Positions 1 to 8,827 of a stretch of DNA of 17,803 nt are shown here, piece after piece. The stretch is from contig JBOGWY010000027.1 of NCBI GenBank assembly GCA_050694015.1, positions 1 to 17,803 on the forward strand. Direction: 5' to 3'. The position numbers and the translations under genes were made by a program. A model generated the notes under the pieces. The model saw only the letters and a list, made by a program, of their open reading frames with translations, searched no databases and was not told where the DNA came from. Position 1 is the first letter of the stretch; each line of letters begins with the position of its first letter. This stretch comes from JBOGWY01 sp050694015. Its GTDB lineage: Bacteria > Actinomycetota > CADDZG01 > WHSQ01.

Positions 1-143
1 ACGCCTTTGCCGACCCCGAGGCTGTCGCAAACGTCGCCGACCGTGGTGCCCTGATAGCCGTTCTCTGCGAACAGGCGGAGGGCGGTCTCGACGATCTGCT
101 CCCGCCGGCGGGACCCTCTCTGGGTCAGTTTGCGCTGCTTCAT
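1..143 (-). CDS. TetR/AcrR-family transcriptional regulator, N-terminal part (truncated by window edge)
   Basis: The visible 47 codons encode a basic N-terminus (KQRKLTQRGSRRREQI) followed by VETALRLFAENGYQGTTVGDVCDSLGVGKG, the classic first helices and helix-turn-helix of TetR repressors. The ligand-binding half lies outside the window, so the inducer cannot be guessed. The start is the ATG at 143-141. There is no Shine-Dalgarno sequence in front of it, but a TACTGT -10 element lies eight bases upstream, suggesting a leaderless transcript. The gene diverges from the GTPase gene over only 35 bases, so autoregulation or control of that neighbour is possible; this is inferred from position only. 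Confidence 0.85.
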   Translation of the reverse strand, partial: MKQRKLTQRGSRRREQIVETALRLFAENGYQGTTVGDVCDSLGVGKG

Positions 144-151
144 CGAGAGAC

Positions 152-157
152 ACAGTA
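152..157 (-). promoter_or_regulatory. Candidate -10 element of the TetR-type gene
   Basis: On the minus strand the bases read TACTGT, matching the actinobacterial TANNNT -10 pattern, with eight bases before the ATG. Transcription would begin at or next to the start codon. No clear -35 is visible. Confidence 0.45.
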
Positions 158-164
158 AGCCCGA

Positions 165-170
165 TAGGCT
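165..170 (+). promoter_or_regulatory. Candidate -10 element of the cpgS-like gene
   Basis: TAGGCT matches TANNNT and sits eight bases before the ATG at 179. It lies within a short inverted repeat (AGCC at 158-161, GGCT at 167-170) that could be part of a TetR operator, although the arms are too short to be convincing alone. Confidence 0.45.
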
Positions 171-178
171 CCGCTCGG

Positions 179-1516
179 ATGAATCAGCCGCCGGGAAGTA
201 AGCGCCGCCGGGTCCTGATCATGGGAGCGGCCGGAAGGGATTTCCACAATTTCAACGTCCACTACCGCGACGACGAGGCCCACGAGGTGGTCGCTTTCAC
301 GGCGACCCAGATCCCCGGGATCGAGGGCCGCACCTACCCGGTGGAGCTCGCCGGATCGCTGTACCCCGAGGGGATCCCGATCCATCCCGAGGAGGGACTC
401 GAGCGGCTGATCGCGGATCTGAGGGTCGACGAGGTCGTCTTCGCGTACTCGGACGTGTCTCACAACACCGTGATGCATCTGGGCTCGCGGGTCCTCGCCG
501 CCGGCGCCGACTACGTTCTGCTCGGGCCGGGCTCGACGATGCTGAAGCCCGAGATCCCGTGTGTCGCGGTCTGCGCGGTGAGGACCGGGTCGGGCAAGTC
601 GCAGACGACGCGAGCGGTGGCGCGCATCCTGCGCGACTCAGGGAAGCAGGTCGCGGTCGTCAGACACCCGATGCCGTACGGACGACTGACCGACCAGATC
701 GCGCAGCGTTTCGAGACGTTCCAGGACCTGATCGATGCCGACTGCACGATCGAGGAACGCGAGGAGTATGAACCGCATCTCGCCCAGGGTTCGATCGTCT
801 ATGCCGGCGTGGACTACGGCGAGATCCTGCAGATGGCTCAGAAGGATGCCGACGTCGTGATCTGGGACGGCGGCAACAACGACCTCCCGTTCTACGAGGG
901 CGACATCCACATCACCGTCGCCGACCCACTACGCGTCGGACACGAGACCTCGTACCACCCCGGTGAGGCGAACCTCCGCATGGCCCACGTCGTCGTGATC
1001 AACAAGATCGACTCGGCCAGGATCGAGGACGTCGAGAAGCTGAAGGCCACGATCCGCATCGCGAACCCGGACGCGATCGTCGTCGAAGCGCACTCGCCGA
1101 TCACCGTCGAGGACGGCGCGGACCTCGGCGGGAAGAAGGTCCTCGTCGTGGAGGACGGCCCGACCCTCACGCATGGGGAGATGACCTACGGAGCCGGCGT
1201 CGTCGCGGCGCGGCGCGCGGGGGCCGCTTCGCTCGTCGATCCGCGTCCGTGGGCGACGGGCACGATCAGAGAGGTCTTCGAGAAGTATCCGCACATGGGC
1301 ACGTTGCTCCCCGCGATGGGCTACTCCGAGCGGCAGCGCGACGATCTCGCCGCGACCATCAACTCATCGGACGCCGACGTGGTCCTCATCGCGACGCCGA
1401 TCGACCTCAGGAAGGTCTGCGACATCCAGAAGCCCGCCGTCCGGGCCTCCTACGAACTCGAGGAGATCTCGGTCCCGACGCTCGCGGACGTCCTCAAGGA
1501 GCGCTTCAAGCTTTAG
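179..1516 (+). CDS. Cyclic 2,3-diphosphoglycerate synthetase-family GTPase-like protein
   Basis: The 445-residue product has the architecture of the family named after archaeal cyclic 2,3-diphosphoglycerate synthetase, which closes the cyclic phosphoanhydride of 2,3-diphosphoglycerate using ATP. An N-terminal Rossmann-like part (RRVLIMGAAGRDFHNFNVHYR, residues 10-30) precedes a P-loop domain with RTGSGKSQ at about 135-142, WDGGNND at about 229-235 and NKID at 275-278. The C-terminus has ADVVLIATPIDLRKV. Length is normal for the family. The ATG at 179 has no Shine-Dalgarno but has a TANNNT element eight bases upstream. Homologues are widespread in bacteria, where the product has, to my knowledge, rarely been tested; the real substrate here is uncertain. 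The last 153 bases are overlapped antisense by the neighbouring gene. Confidence 0.82.
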   Translation: MNQPPGSKRRRVLIMGAAGRDFHNFNVHYRDDEAHEVVAFTATQIPGIEGRTYPVELAGSLYPEGIPIHPEEGLERLIADLRVDEVVFAYSDVSHNTVMHLGSRVLAAGADYVLLGPGSTMLKPEIPCVAVCAVRTGSGKSQTTRAVARILRDSGKQVAVVRHPMPYGRLTDQIAQRFETFQDLIDADCTIEEREEYEPHLAQGSIVYAGVDYGEILQMAQKDADVVIWDGGNNDLPFYEGDIHITVADPLRVGHETSYHPGEANLRMAHVVVINKIDSARIEDVEKLKATIRIANPDAIVVEAHSPITVEDGADLGGKKVLVVEDGPTLTHGEMTYGAGVVAARRAGAASLVDPRPWATGTIREVFEKYPHMGTLLPAMGYSERQRDDLAATINSSDADVVLIATPIDLRKVCDIQKPAVRASYELEEISVPTLADVLKERFKL

Positions 1517-2287
1517 ATCGGTCTGTCGGCGGCGGAACAGGACCGCGGCGGCGATGGCGATCGTCATCAAGAGCGCGACGAACGCGAAGTTGCGCTGCGT
1601 TTCCACGTCGTCGACGCGACCGGCAGTCATATCGAGGTCGTGGCGCACCTCCGCGATCGTGTCGCGGGTCAGGGCAAGGTCCGTGCGGGCCTCTTTTTCC
1701 GCATCCACTGCGGCGGCGAGCTCGCTCTGGTGGCGGCGCGCGTTCCGTCCGTCGGCTCGTCTATCGGCCGAGCGGTAGGCACGGAAACGCGTGCGGATCG
1801 CGTCTGCTTGCGCCCGGGCGCGCGCTTCGGCGAGGGTGCCGACGATCCGGAAGTACCCGGTGGTACTGATGTCGCCGAGCGGGTGCTGGCACGCCCTGTC
1901 GCAGATCGACAAGAGATATCGACCCGTCTCGACCTGAGGGACCTCGAAGGTGGCGATGATGCGGCCACCCGAAATGTACGCAGGGTCCGTATCCCAGATG
2001 ATGTCGACCGTGCCCACCCGGTGCACGTCGTCCCTTCCGACCCTCGGTTCCCAGTCTTGGCCGGCGAAGTTGAGTCGCTCTAGGTACACGTAGTACGGCG
2101 CGTGGGCCATGGTCGTCTTCTTCTGGGCATAGGAGAACGACGTGCGGACGGTCGCGTCGGAGCCGATCACGTTGTACTTCTCGTCGAACTCGACAGAATT
2201 CCCCCCACCGGCCGCGGCGGGCGAGGCAAAGGCGAAGGTAGCCATCTGGACGGCGGCAATGAGAGCGACACCAAAGACACGTCGCAT
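1364..2287 (-). CDS. Secreted, membrane-anchored protein of unknown function with coiled coil
   Basis: I do not recognise a named family for this 307-residue protein. Residues 1-26 form a signal peptide (MRRVFGVALIAAV...ASPAAA, predicted cut before GGG). Residues 30-150 look like an extracellular beta-rich domain with two close cysteines (C129, C133). Residues about 185-231 are charged and heptad-like, probably coiled coil, and 234-251 are a transmembrane helix followed by FRRR, a cytoplasmic stop-transfer signal. The start ATG has a strong ribosome site, GGAGAGGAGA. Residues 258-307 are read entirely antisense to the end of the GTPase gene and look like an unselected tail; a one-base shift would instead hit a TAA right after the FRRR stretch. 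Function is unknown; a surface sensor or anchor is only a guess. Confidence 0.75.
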   Translation of the reverse strand: MRRVFGVALIAAVQMATFAFASPAAAGGGNSVEFDEKYNVIGSDATVRTSFSYAQKKTTMAHAPYYVYLERLNFAGQDWEPRVGRDDVHRVGTVDIIWDTDPAYISGGRIIATFEVPQVETGRYLLSICDRACQHPLGDISTTGYFRIVGTLAEARARAQADAIRTRFRAYRSADRRADGRNARRHQSELAAAVDAEKEARTDLALTRDTIAEVRHDLDMTAGRVDDVETQRNFAFVALLMTIAIAAAVLFRRRQTDLKLEALLEDVRERRDRDLLEFVGGPDGGLLDVADLPEVDRRRDEDHVGVR

Positions 2288-2393
2288 GACGTTCTCCTCT
2301 CCTTCGAGTGGATGGGACTACTAGACGGCGGAGAGGCGGAGAAAGTTCTGGAATCCAGCGAACCGCTCGTGCTAGGACGCGCTTACATGTAGC

Positions 2394-3587
2394 TCAGTTA
2401 GCAAAGTTCGGCGGGGGGCCGGCTTCTAGGGCTTTGCGGATGCCCCGGATCGCCTGGCGGATGCGTTGTTCGTTCTCGACCAGAGCGAAGCGGACGTAGC
2501 CCTCTCCCCCGACGCCGAAGCCGATGCCGGGCGAGACCGCGACCTTGGCCTCGCGCACCAGGTGCTTGGCGAACTCGAGGGACCCCATCGGCTTGAACGC
2601 TTCGGGCATCTCGGCCCACGCGAACATCGTGGCCGGGGGCCGGACGATCTCCCAGCCGATGCGATCGAGGCCGTCGCAGAGAACGTCGCGTCGCATGCGA
2701 TAGATCTCGCGGATCTGCTTCGGGACCTCCTCGCACTCGTTGAGGGCGATGATCCCGGCGATCTGGATCGGCTGGAAGACCCCGTAGTCGAGGTAGCTCT
2801 TCAGCTTCGTGAGCGCGCCGATCATCTCGGCGTTGCCCGTGCCGAACGCGAGCCGCCAGCCCGGCATCGAGTACGACTTGCTCATCGAGAAGAACTCGAT
2901 CCCGACGTCCTTCGCACCCCTCGCCTGCAGGAACGACGGCGCTCGCTCGGCGTCGAAGACGAGGTCGGCGTACGCGAGATCGTGCACGACCATCACGCCG
3001 CGGCTCTTGGCGAAGTCGACGAGTTGCTCGAAGAAGTTGAGGTCCACCACGGCGGTGGTCGGATTATGGGGGAACGAACAGAGAACTACGCGCGGCTTGG
3101 GCTCGGAGCGCTCGTAGGCATGCACGAGATCGGTGAAGAAATCCGACTCGATCGATAGCGGGACCGAGGTCAGGTTCGCTCCGGCCAGGATCATGGCGTA
3201 GGTGTGGATCGGGTAGGTGGGCTCGGGGACGAGGACGGAGTCGCCGGGCCCGAGCAGTACCCACGCGAGGTGCGAGAGCCCTTCCTTCGCGCCGATGGTC
3301 GCGATCGCTTCGGTATCCGGATCGAGCTCGATTCCCCACGCACGCTCGTAGAGGTCGCAGATCGCGCGGCGGAGCTTCGGGATGCCCTTCGACGCCGAGT
3401 AACGGTGGTTGCGTGGGTTGTCGGCGGCCTCCTTCAGCTTCTCGACGACCGCGTCGGGCGTGGGGATGTCGGGGTTGCCCATGCCGAGATCGACGACATC
3501 CTCGCCGCCGCGCCGGGCCTCCATCTTCAGGTCGTTGACGATCGAGAAGACGTACGGCGGGAACCGTTCGATGCGCCTGAATTCCAT
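2394..3587 (-). CDS. alaC: Alanine aminotransferase AlaC (PLP-dependent class I/II aminotransferase)
   Basis: The 397-residue protein matches the AlaC (YfdZ) group closely: FRRIERFPPYVF at the start, GNPDIPTPD, RYSASKGIPKLRRAI, NPTTAVV, VVHDLAYADLVFD, FFSMSKSYSMPGWR, and YVRFALVEN near the end. The PLP lysine is K237; N175, D203 and Y206 are the expected cofactor contacts and R366 the carboxylate-binding arginine. It should transfer the amino group of glutamate to pyruvate to make alanine in the cytoplasm; the related LL-diaminopimelate aminotransferases are an alternative but fit less well. The ATG at 3587 has no ribosome site, but TAGGTT lies six bases upstream. No local pathway partner is present, so it seems to be a single-gene unit. 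Confidence 0.9.
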   Translation of the reverse strand: MEFRRIERFPPYVFSIVNDLKMEARRGGEDVVDLGMGNPDIPTPDAVVEKLKEAADNPRNHRYSASKGIPKLRRAICDLYERAWGIELDPDTEAIATIGAKEGLSHLAWVLLGPGDSVLVPEPTYPIHTYAMILAGANLTSVPLSIESDFFTDLVHAYERSEPKPRVVLCSFPHNPTTAVVDLNFFEQLVDFAKSRGVMVVHDLAYADLVFDAERAPSFLQARGAKDVGIEFFSMSKSYSMPGWRLAFGTGNAEMIGALTKLKSYLDYGVFQPIQIAGIIALNECEEVPKQIREIYRMRRDVLCDGLDRIGWEIVRPPATMFAWAEMPEAFKPMGSLEFAKHLVREAKVAVSPGIGFGVGGEGYVRFALVENEQRIRQAIRGIRKALEAGPPPNFAN

Positions 3588-3593
3588 ACGTCG

Positions 3594-3599
3594 AACCTA
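3594..3599 (-). promoter_or_regulatory. Candidate -10 element of alaC
   Basis: The minus strand reads TAGGTT, a TANNNT match, with six bases before the ATG. This placement fits a leaderless mRNA. Confidence 0.5.
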
Positions 3600-3637
3600 G
3601 CAGCCGGGTCATCGACGCCCGTGCCATCCTTGGTGAT

Positions 3638-4078
3638 GTGACTGCTCAGACGGATGCTCCCGCGCTCGCAACCCGGAGAGCCGCCGCGCCGTGGACCGTC
3701 ATCGTCGTCGTGGTGCTGATGATTCTGATGGCGGCCGCTCAGCATTGGGCCGACCGGTTCGCGCTCACGTACAACCGATCCACCGCACTGCGATATCTCG
3801 TCGACCTGGCGAACCTCGTGATAGTCCTCGGCCTCATCGCGAACGGTTTGTGGCGCCGCTCGCGCATCGCATGGCTCCTCGCGATCCTGTGGCAAGTGGT
3901 GAGCGCGGGCTACGGGGGCGTGCACGTCGTGTCTAACGGCTATGGGTGGGCCGCCGTCTCGAACTTCACTCAGGTCGGTTTCTACGAAGGTGCTCTGCCG
4001 CTGGTGGTCGGCGCGACGAACATCGTGCTGCTGCTGTTGCATGCGACGAGAGCGTGGGTGACGCGGCCCTCGACCTAG
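3638..4078 (+). CDS. Small membrane protein of unknown function (about four helices)
   Basis: A 146-residue hydrophobic protein with likely transmembrane segments near residues 19-34, 53-71, 77-97 and 116-135, an Arg-rich loop between the second and third, and a short polar N-terminus. No family is recognised. The start is taken as GTG at 3638, because the ATG two bases earlier runs straight into TGA. A CATCCT seven bases upstream is only a near match to a -10 element. Its stop codon overlaps by four bases with the stop of the convergent histidine phosphatase gene, so neither transcript has room for its own terminator between them. Confidence 0.7.
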   Translation: MTAQTDAPALATRRAAAPWTVIVVVVLMILMAAAQHWADRFALTYNRSTALRYLVDLANLVIVLGLIANGLWRRSRIAWLLAILWQVVSAGYGGVHVVSNGYGWAAVSNFTQVGFYEGALPLVVGATNIVLLLLHATRAWVTRPST

Positions 4079-4704
4079 TCGTTCGGGTCGTCTAGGTCGG
4101 TCGTGTGCCCGTCCCATCGCGATAGATCACCGAGCTTCAGCCTCCCGTCGTTGATAGTGGCCTGGAGGCAGACGACCTCGCCGTTCCCCACGCCGCGGAT
4201 GCGGGCCGAGCGGCGGTCGTCGTAGCCCAGTGACTCCGCCGAGATCCACCGGATCGTTCCGCCGTGGCTCACGATCACGACGTGCTCGTCGGGGTGTTTC
4301 TCGACGACCTCCCTCAGTGCAGCGAGAGCGCGCTCTCTGACCTGTTGCGGTGATTCGCCTCCGGGCCGCTCGCTGTAGTGGCGGGCCGGCCCCCACCGGT
4401 CCGGCCATTTGGCGCGGATCTCGTCGACGGTTAGGCCGGTCCACTCACCCTGGTTGATCTCGCGGAAGCGGGGTTCCTTGACGACGTCGAGACCCTGGAT
4501 CTTGGCGATCGCCTCGGCCGTGTAGCAGGCGCGCTGGAGATCGCTGGTGTAGACGGCGTCGACCTCGACCTTCGACAGCTCCTCCGCGGTATGCAGCGCC
4601 TGCATCTCGCCGACCTCGTTCAGCGGGATGTCGGCCGTCCCTTGCGCGCGCTTGTTGATGTTCCAGTCGGTCGCGCCGTGGCGCACCAGGTAGATCGTCG
4701 TCAT
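4075..4704 (-). CDS. Histidine phosphatase family protein (phosphoglycerate mutase-like)
   Basis: The 209-residue protein begins MTTIYLVRHGATDWN, the RHG signature with catalytic H9, followed by R58 (SDLQRA), E82 (REINQGEWTG) and H147 (VSHGGTIRW), a full catalytic set. Such cytoplasmic enzymes are mostly phosphatases (for example cobalamin-phosphate, glucosyl-3-phosphoglycerate or broad-specificity types) rather than true mutases; the substrate cannot be read from the sequence. The ATG overlaps the TGA of the upstream exonuclease gene (ATGA), so the two are very likely translationally coupled. No cobalamin or glucosylglycerate gene is nearby to narrow the role. Confidence 0.88.
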   Translation of the reverse strand: MTTIYLVRHGATDWNINKRAQGTADIPLNEVGEMQALHTAEELSKVEVDAVYTSDLQRACYTAEAIAKIQGLDVVKEPRFREINQGEWTGLTVDEIRAKWPDRWGPARHYSERPGGESPQQVRERALAALREVVEKHPDEHVVIVSHGGTIRWISAESLGYDDRRSARIRGVGNGEVVCLQATINDGRLKLGDLSRWDGHTTDLDDPND

Positions 4705-5570
4705 CGCTCCGACCGTATCGCCTGCGCGAGCCGGGCCGCACTCGAACCGAGGTTGTATCTCTCGGCGAGCTCGGTGAGCTTCTGCGTGTCGGGGGCCCCG
4801 GGCTGGGTCGAGACGACATCCGCGTCGTAGACGAGACCGACCACCGTCTTCATCGCGTCGAGGTAGTCGCGGCTGTCATCGAAGGCCGAGCGCTGCCGCG
4901 GTGACAGCTCGTCGAGATGCTCGTAGATGCCCGGGATCGATCCGTACTTCGTCAGCAAGGTCACCGCGGTCTTCGGCCCGACCCCCGGAACGCCCGGGAG
5001 ACCGTCGCTCGGGTCGCCGCGCAGCATGGCGAACTCGCCGTACTGTTGCGGCCTCACACCGTAGGCCGTGGTGACCGCGGCCTCGTCGAAGTCCGTCATC
5101 TCCTTGGTGCCCCGCAGCGGGAACAGGACGCGCACGTGCGGGTCACGCACGAGACAGAGCAGGTCGCGGTCGCCCGAGACCACCACGGCACGATCGTGCT
5201 CGGCGACGTTGTCGACGAGAGTCGCGATGACGTCGTCGGCCTCGAGGCCCGGCGTCTCGGCGCGGACGATGCCCGCTGCGTCGAGGACCTCAGCGATGAT
5301 GTCGAACTGGTGAGCGAGCTCGGGCGGATCCTCGGGACGCTCGGACTTGTAGCCCGCGTACGCGTCGACGCGGAACTGCGGCCGCCAGTCGGCATCGAGG
5401 ACGGACACGATGCGGGCCGGACGGCGATCGACGATCAGGCGCGTGACCATCTCCATGAAACCCCGCACCGCGTTGACGGGACGGTCGCGGTCGTCGGTGA
5501 TCGTCTTGGGCAACGCGAAGAACGCCCGGAACACGAGGCTCGGCGCGTCGAGATAGAAGGTCGGCTGCAC
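4701..5570 (-). CDS. 5'-3' exonuclease / flap endonuclease domain protein (stand-alone)
   Basis: The 289-residue protein is the bacterial FEN-type nuclease fold without a polymerase domain. Visible features: YLDAPSLVFRAFFALP with metal ligand D8, GLEADDVIATL (E110, D112, D113), VSGDRDLLCLV (D134, D136), and GDPSDGLPGVPGVGPKTA at 185-202, the helix-hairpin-like DNA-binding motif with D186 and D189. All acidic metal ligands seem present, so it should be an active structure-specific nuclease acting on RNA primers or flaps, comparable to stand-alone actinobacterial homologues that exist besides PolA. The start is GTG at 5570; there is no ribosome site, but TATCTT lies six bases upstream. Its stop overlaps the start of the histidine phosphatase. 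Confidence 0.9.
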   Translation of the reverse strand: MQPTFYLDAPSLVFRAFFALPKTITDDRDRPVNAVRGFMEMVTRLIVDRRPARIVSVLDADWRPQFRVDAYAGYKSERPEDPPELAHQFDIIAEVLDAAGIVRAETPGLEADDVIATLVDNVAEHDRAVVVSGDRDLLCLVRDPHVRVLFPLRGTKEMTDFDEAAVTTAYGVRPQQYGEFAMLRGDPSDGLPGVPGVGPKTAVTLLTKYGSIPGIYEHLDELSPRQRSAFDDSRDYLDAMKTVVGLVYDADVVSTQPGAPDTQKLTELAERYNLGSSAARLAQAIRSER

Positions 5571-5576
5571 AGGAGC

Positions 5577-5582
5577 AAGATA
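5577..5582 (-). promoter_or_regulatory. Candidate -10 element of the exonuclease gene
   Basis: The minus strand reads TATCTT, matching TANNNT, with six bases before the GTG start, consistent with leaderless transcription of the exonuclease-phosphatase pair. Confidence 0.5.
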
Positions 5583-5651
5583 CGCGACGGCTGCGACGGT
5601 TTTGTTCTGCAGACGCGGGCGTGAAAACGCGGCTATGTAATCACAGAAGGG

Positions 5652-7901
<2,250 letters not shown>

Positions 7902-7907
7902 GGTGTC

Positions 7908-7913
7908 ATCTTA
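7908..7913 (-). promoter_or_regulatory. Candidate -10 element of copA
   Basis: The minus strand reads TAAGAT (TANNNT match) with six bases before the ATG and overlaps the edge of the CsoR-type operator by two bases. A repressor bound there would block the promoter directly. Confidence 0.5.
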
Positions 7914-7930
7914 TACCCCCCCGGGGTATA
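7912..7930. promoter_or_regulatory. CsoR-type copper-responsive operator upstream of copA
   Basis: The bases TATACCCCCCCGGGGTATA form a perfect inverted repeat with eight-base arms (TATACCCC / GGGGTATA) around CCC. This matches the known CsoR operator pattern of ATACCCC and GGGGTAT half sites, and lies directly upstream of a copper exporter. Cu(I) binding to CsoR releases the operator, so copA should be induced by copper. The identification rests on sequence pattern plus context. Confidence 0.85.
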
Positions 7931-7933
7931 TGC

Positions 7934-8827
7934 CTACCCACCGATCGCGGGGCGGACTCGCTCGGCGAGGAGCTCGTAGATGCCCGGTGCCCCCGGGTCG
8001 GGGAAGGTCGCCACCACGTGGCGGGCGCCCGCCTCGACGAACTCGCTCAAGCGGCCGGCAACCGTCTCGGGACCGCCGACGATCCACTCCTTCGGGTTCC
8101 GATCCCCCATCTTGCCTCTCGCGGCGGCATCGGTCTCGCCGAGCATGACGAGTCCACCCCACGAGAGCTCGACGTCGCGCTCGGCCGCGTACTCCGCCAC
8201 ACTCACCGCGTCCTCTCGGAACCTCCTCGCGGTACCGCCCCATCCGTTCCAGCCGTCGGCGACCCGCGCCGCCGTCTCGAGTACGTCGTCGGAGCGCCCT
8301 CCCACCCACAACGTGGGAGCCGGATCGGGGGCCGGGCTCGATGGAAGATCGTGGATCGAAACGAAGTCATCGTCGAACGAAACCGTCGGCGACTGGAGGT
8401 AGTCGCGGACGACACGCACCGTCGAGACGAGTTGCCCGATGCGCTCGTCACCCTCGCGGTACGCGATCCCGTAGGCCTCGTTCTCTTTCCGGCTCACTTC
8501 GTCCCCGCTTCCGATCGCGATCGTCACGCGTCCCGGAGCGATCGTTGCGACGGTGGCGGCCATCTTCGCAAGGACCGCCGGATGCCGCAGCGTCGATCGT
8601 GTGACCAGCGTCCCGATACGGATCCGTTCGGTCGCAGCGGCGAGCCACGCGAGGGTTCCCCAGCACTCGAAGATCGGCCGCTGCCTTCCGCCGGTCAACG
8701 GCCACAGGTGGTCGAAGAGCCAGATCGAGTCGAGCCCAAGGGCCTCCGCGCGGCGTGCACCGTCGAGCAGCTTGTCGGGATCATCGGTGAACTGCGGCAG
8801 CGTGGCGCCCACCAAGACCTGCTTCAT
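7934..8827 (-). CDS. LLM-class, probably F420-dependent oxidoreductase
   Basis: The 297-residue product starts MKQVLVGATLPQF and shows the luciferase-like barrel features of F420-dependent oxidoreductases: ARRAEALGLDSIWLFDHLWP, RIRIGTLVTRSTLRHPAVLAKMAATVATIAPGRVTIAIGSGD, APTLWVGGRSDDVLETAARVADGWNGWG, and a C-terminal GGPETVAGRLSEFVEAGARHVVATFPDPG. It should carry out hydride transfer with F420 (or flavin) in the cytoplasm; the substrate is unknown. The open frame extends far upstream, but the ATG at 8827 is where family similarity begins and overlaps the TGA of the preceding membrane-protein gene (ATGA), indicating coupling. It is the last gene of the eight-gene run; no terminator is visible before copA. 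Confidence 0.88.
   Translation of the reverse strand: MKQVLVGATLPQFTDDPDKLLDGARRAEALGLDSIWLFDHLWPLTGGRQRPIFECWGTLAWLAAATERIRIGTLVTRSTLRHPAVLAKMAATVATIAPGRVTIAIGSGDEVSRKENEAYGIAYREGDERIGQLVSTVRVVRDYLQSPTVSFDDDFVSIHDLPSSPAPDPAPTLWVGGRSDDVLETAARVADGWNGWGGTARRFREDAVSVAEYAAERDVELSWGGLVMLGETDAAARGKMGDRNPKEWIVGGPETVAGRLSEFVEAGARHVVATFPDPGAPGIYELLAERVRPAIGG

Noticed and set aside
158..170. AGCC-N5-GGCT as TetR operator
   Set aside because: Four-base arms are too short to separate from chance; noted only in the cpgS promoter entry.
2386..2406. GTAGCTCAGTTAGC string resembling the D-arm of a tRNA
   Set aside because: It spans the stop codon and last codons of alaC; no acceptor stem, anticodon arm or TTC loop can be found around it.
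3625..3630. CATCCT as -10 element of the small membrane protein gene
   Set aside because: The first base deviates from TANNNT, so I did not list it although its seven-base spacing fits.
5605..5640. GCGT-GAAA-ACGC mini-hairpin after copA as a terminator
   Set aside because: Only four base pairs and no T-run on the minus strand after it.
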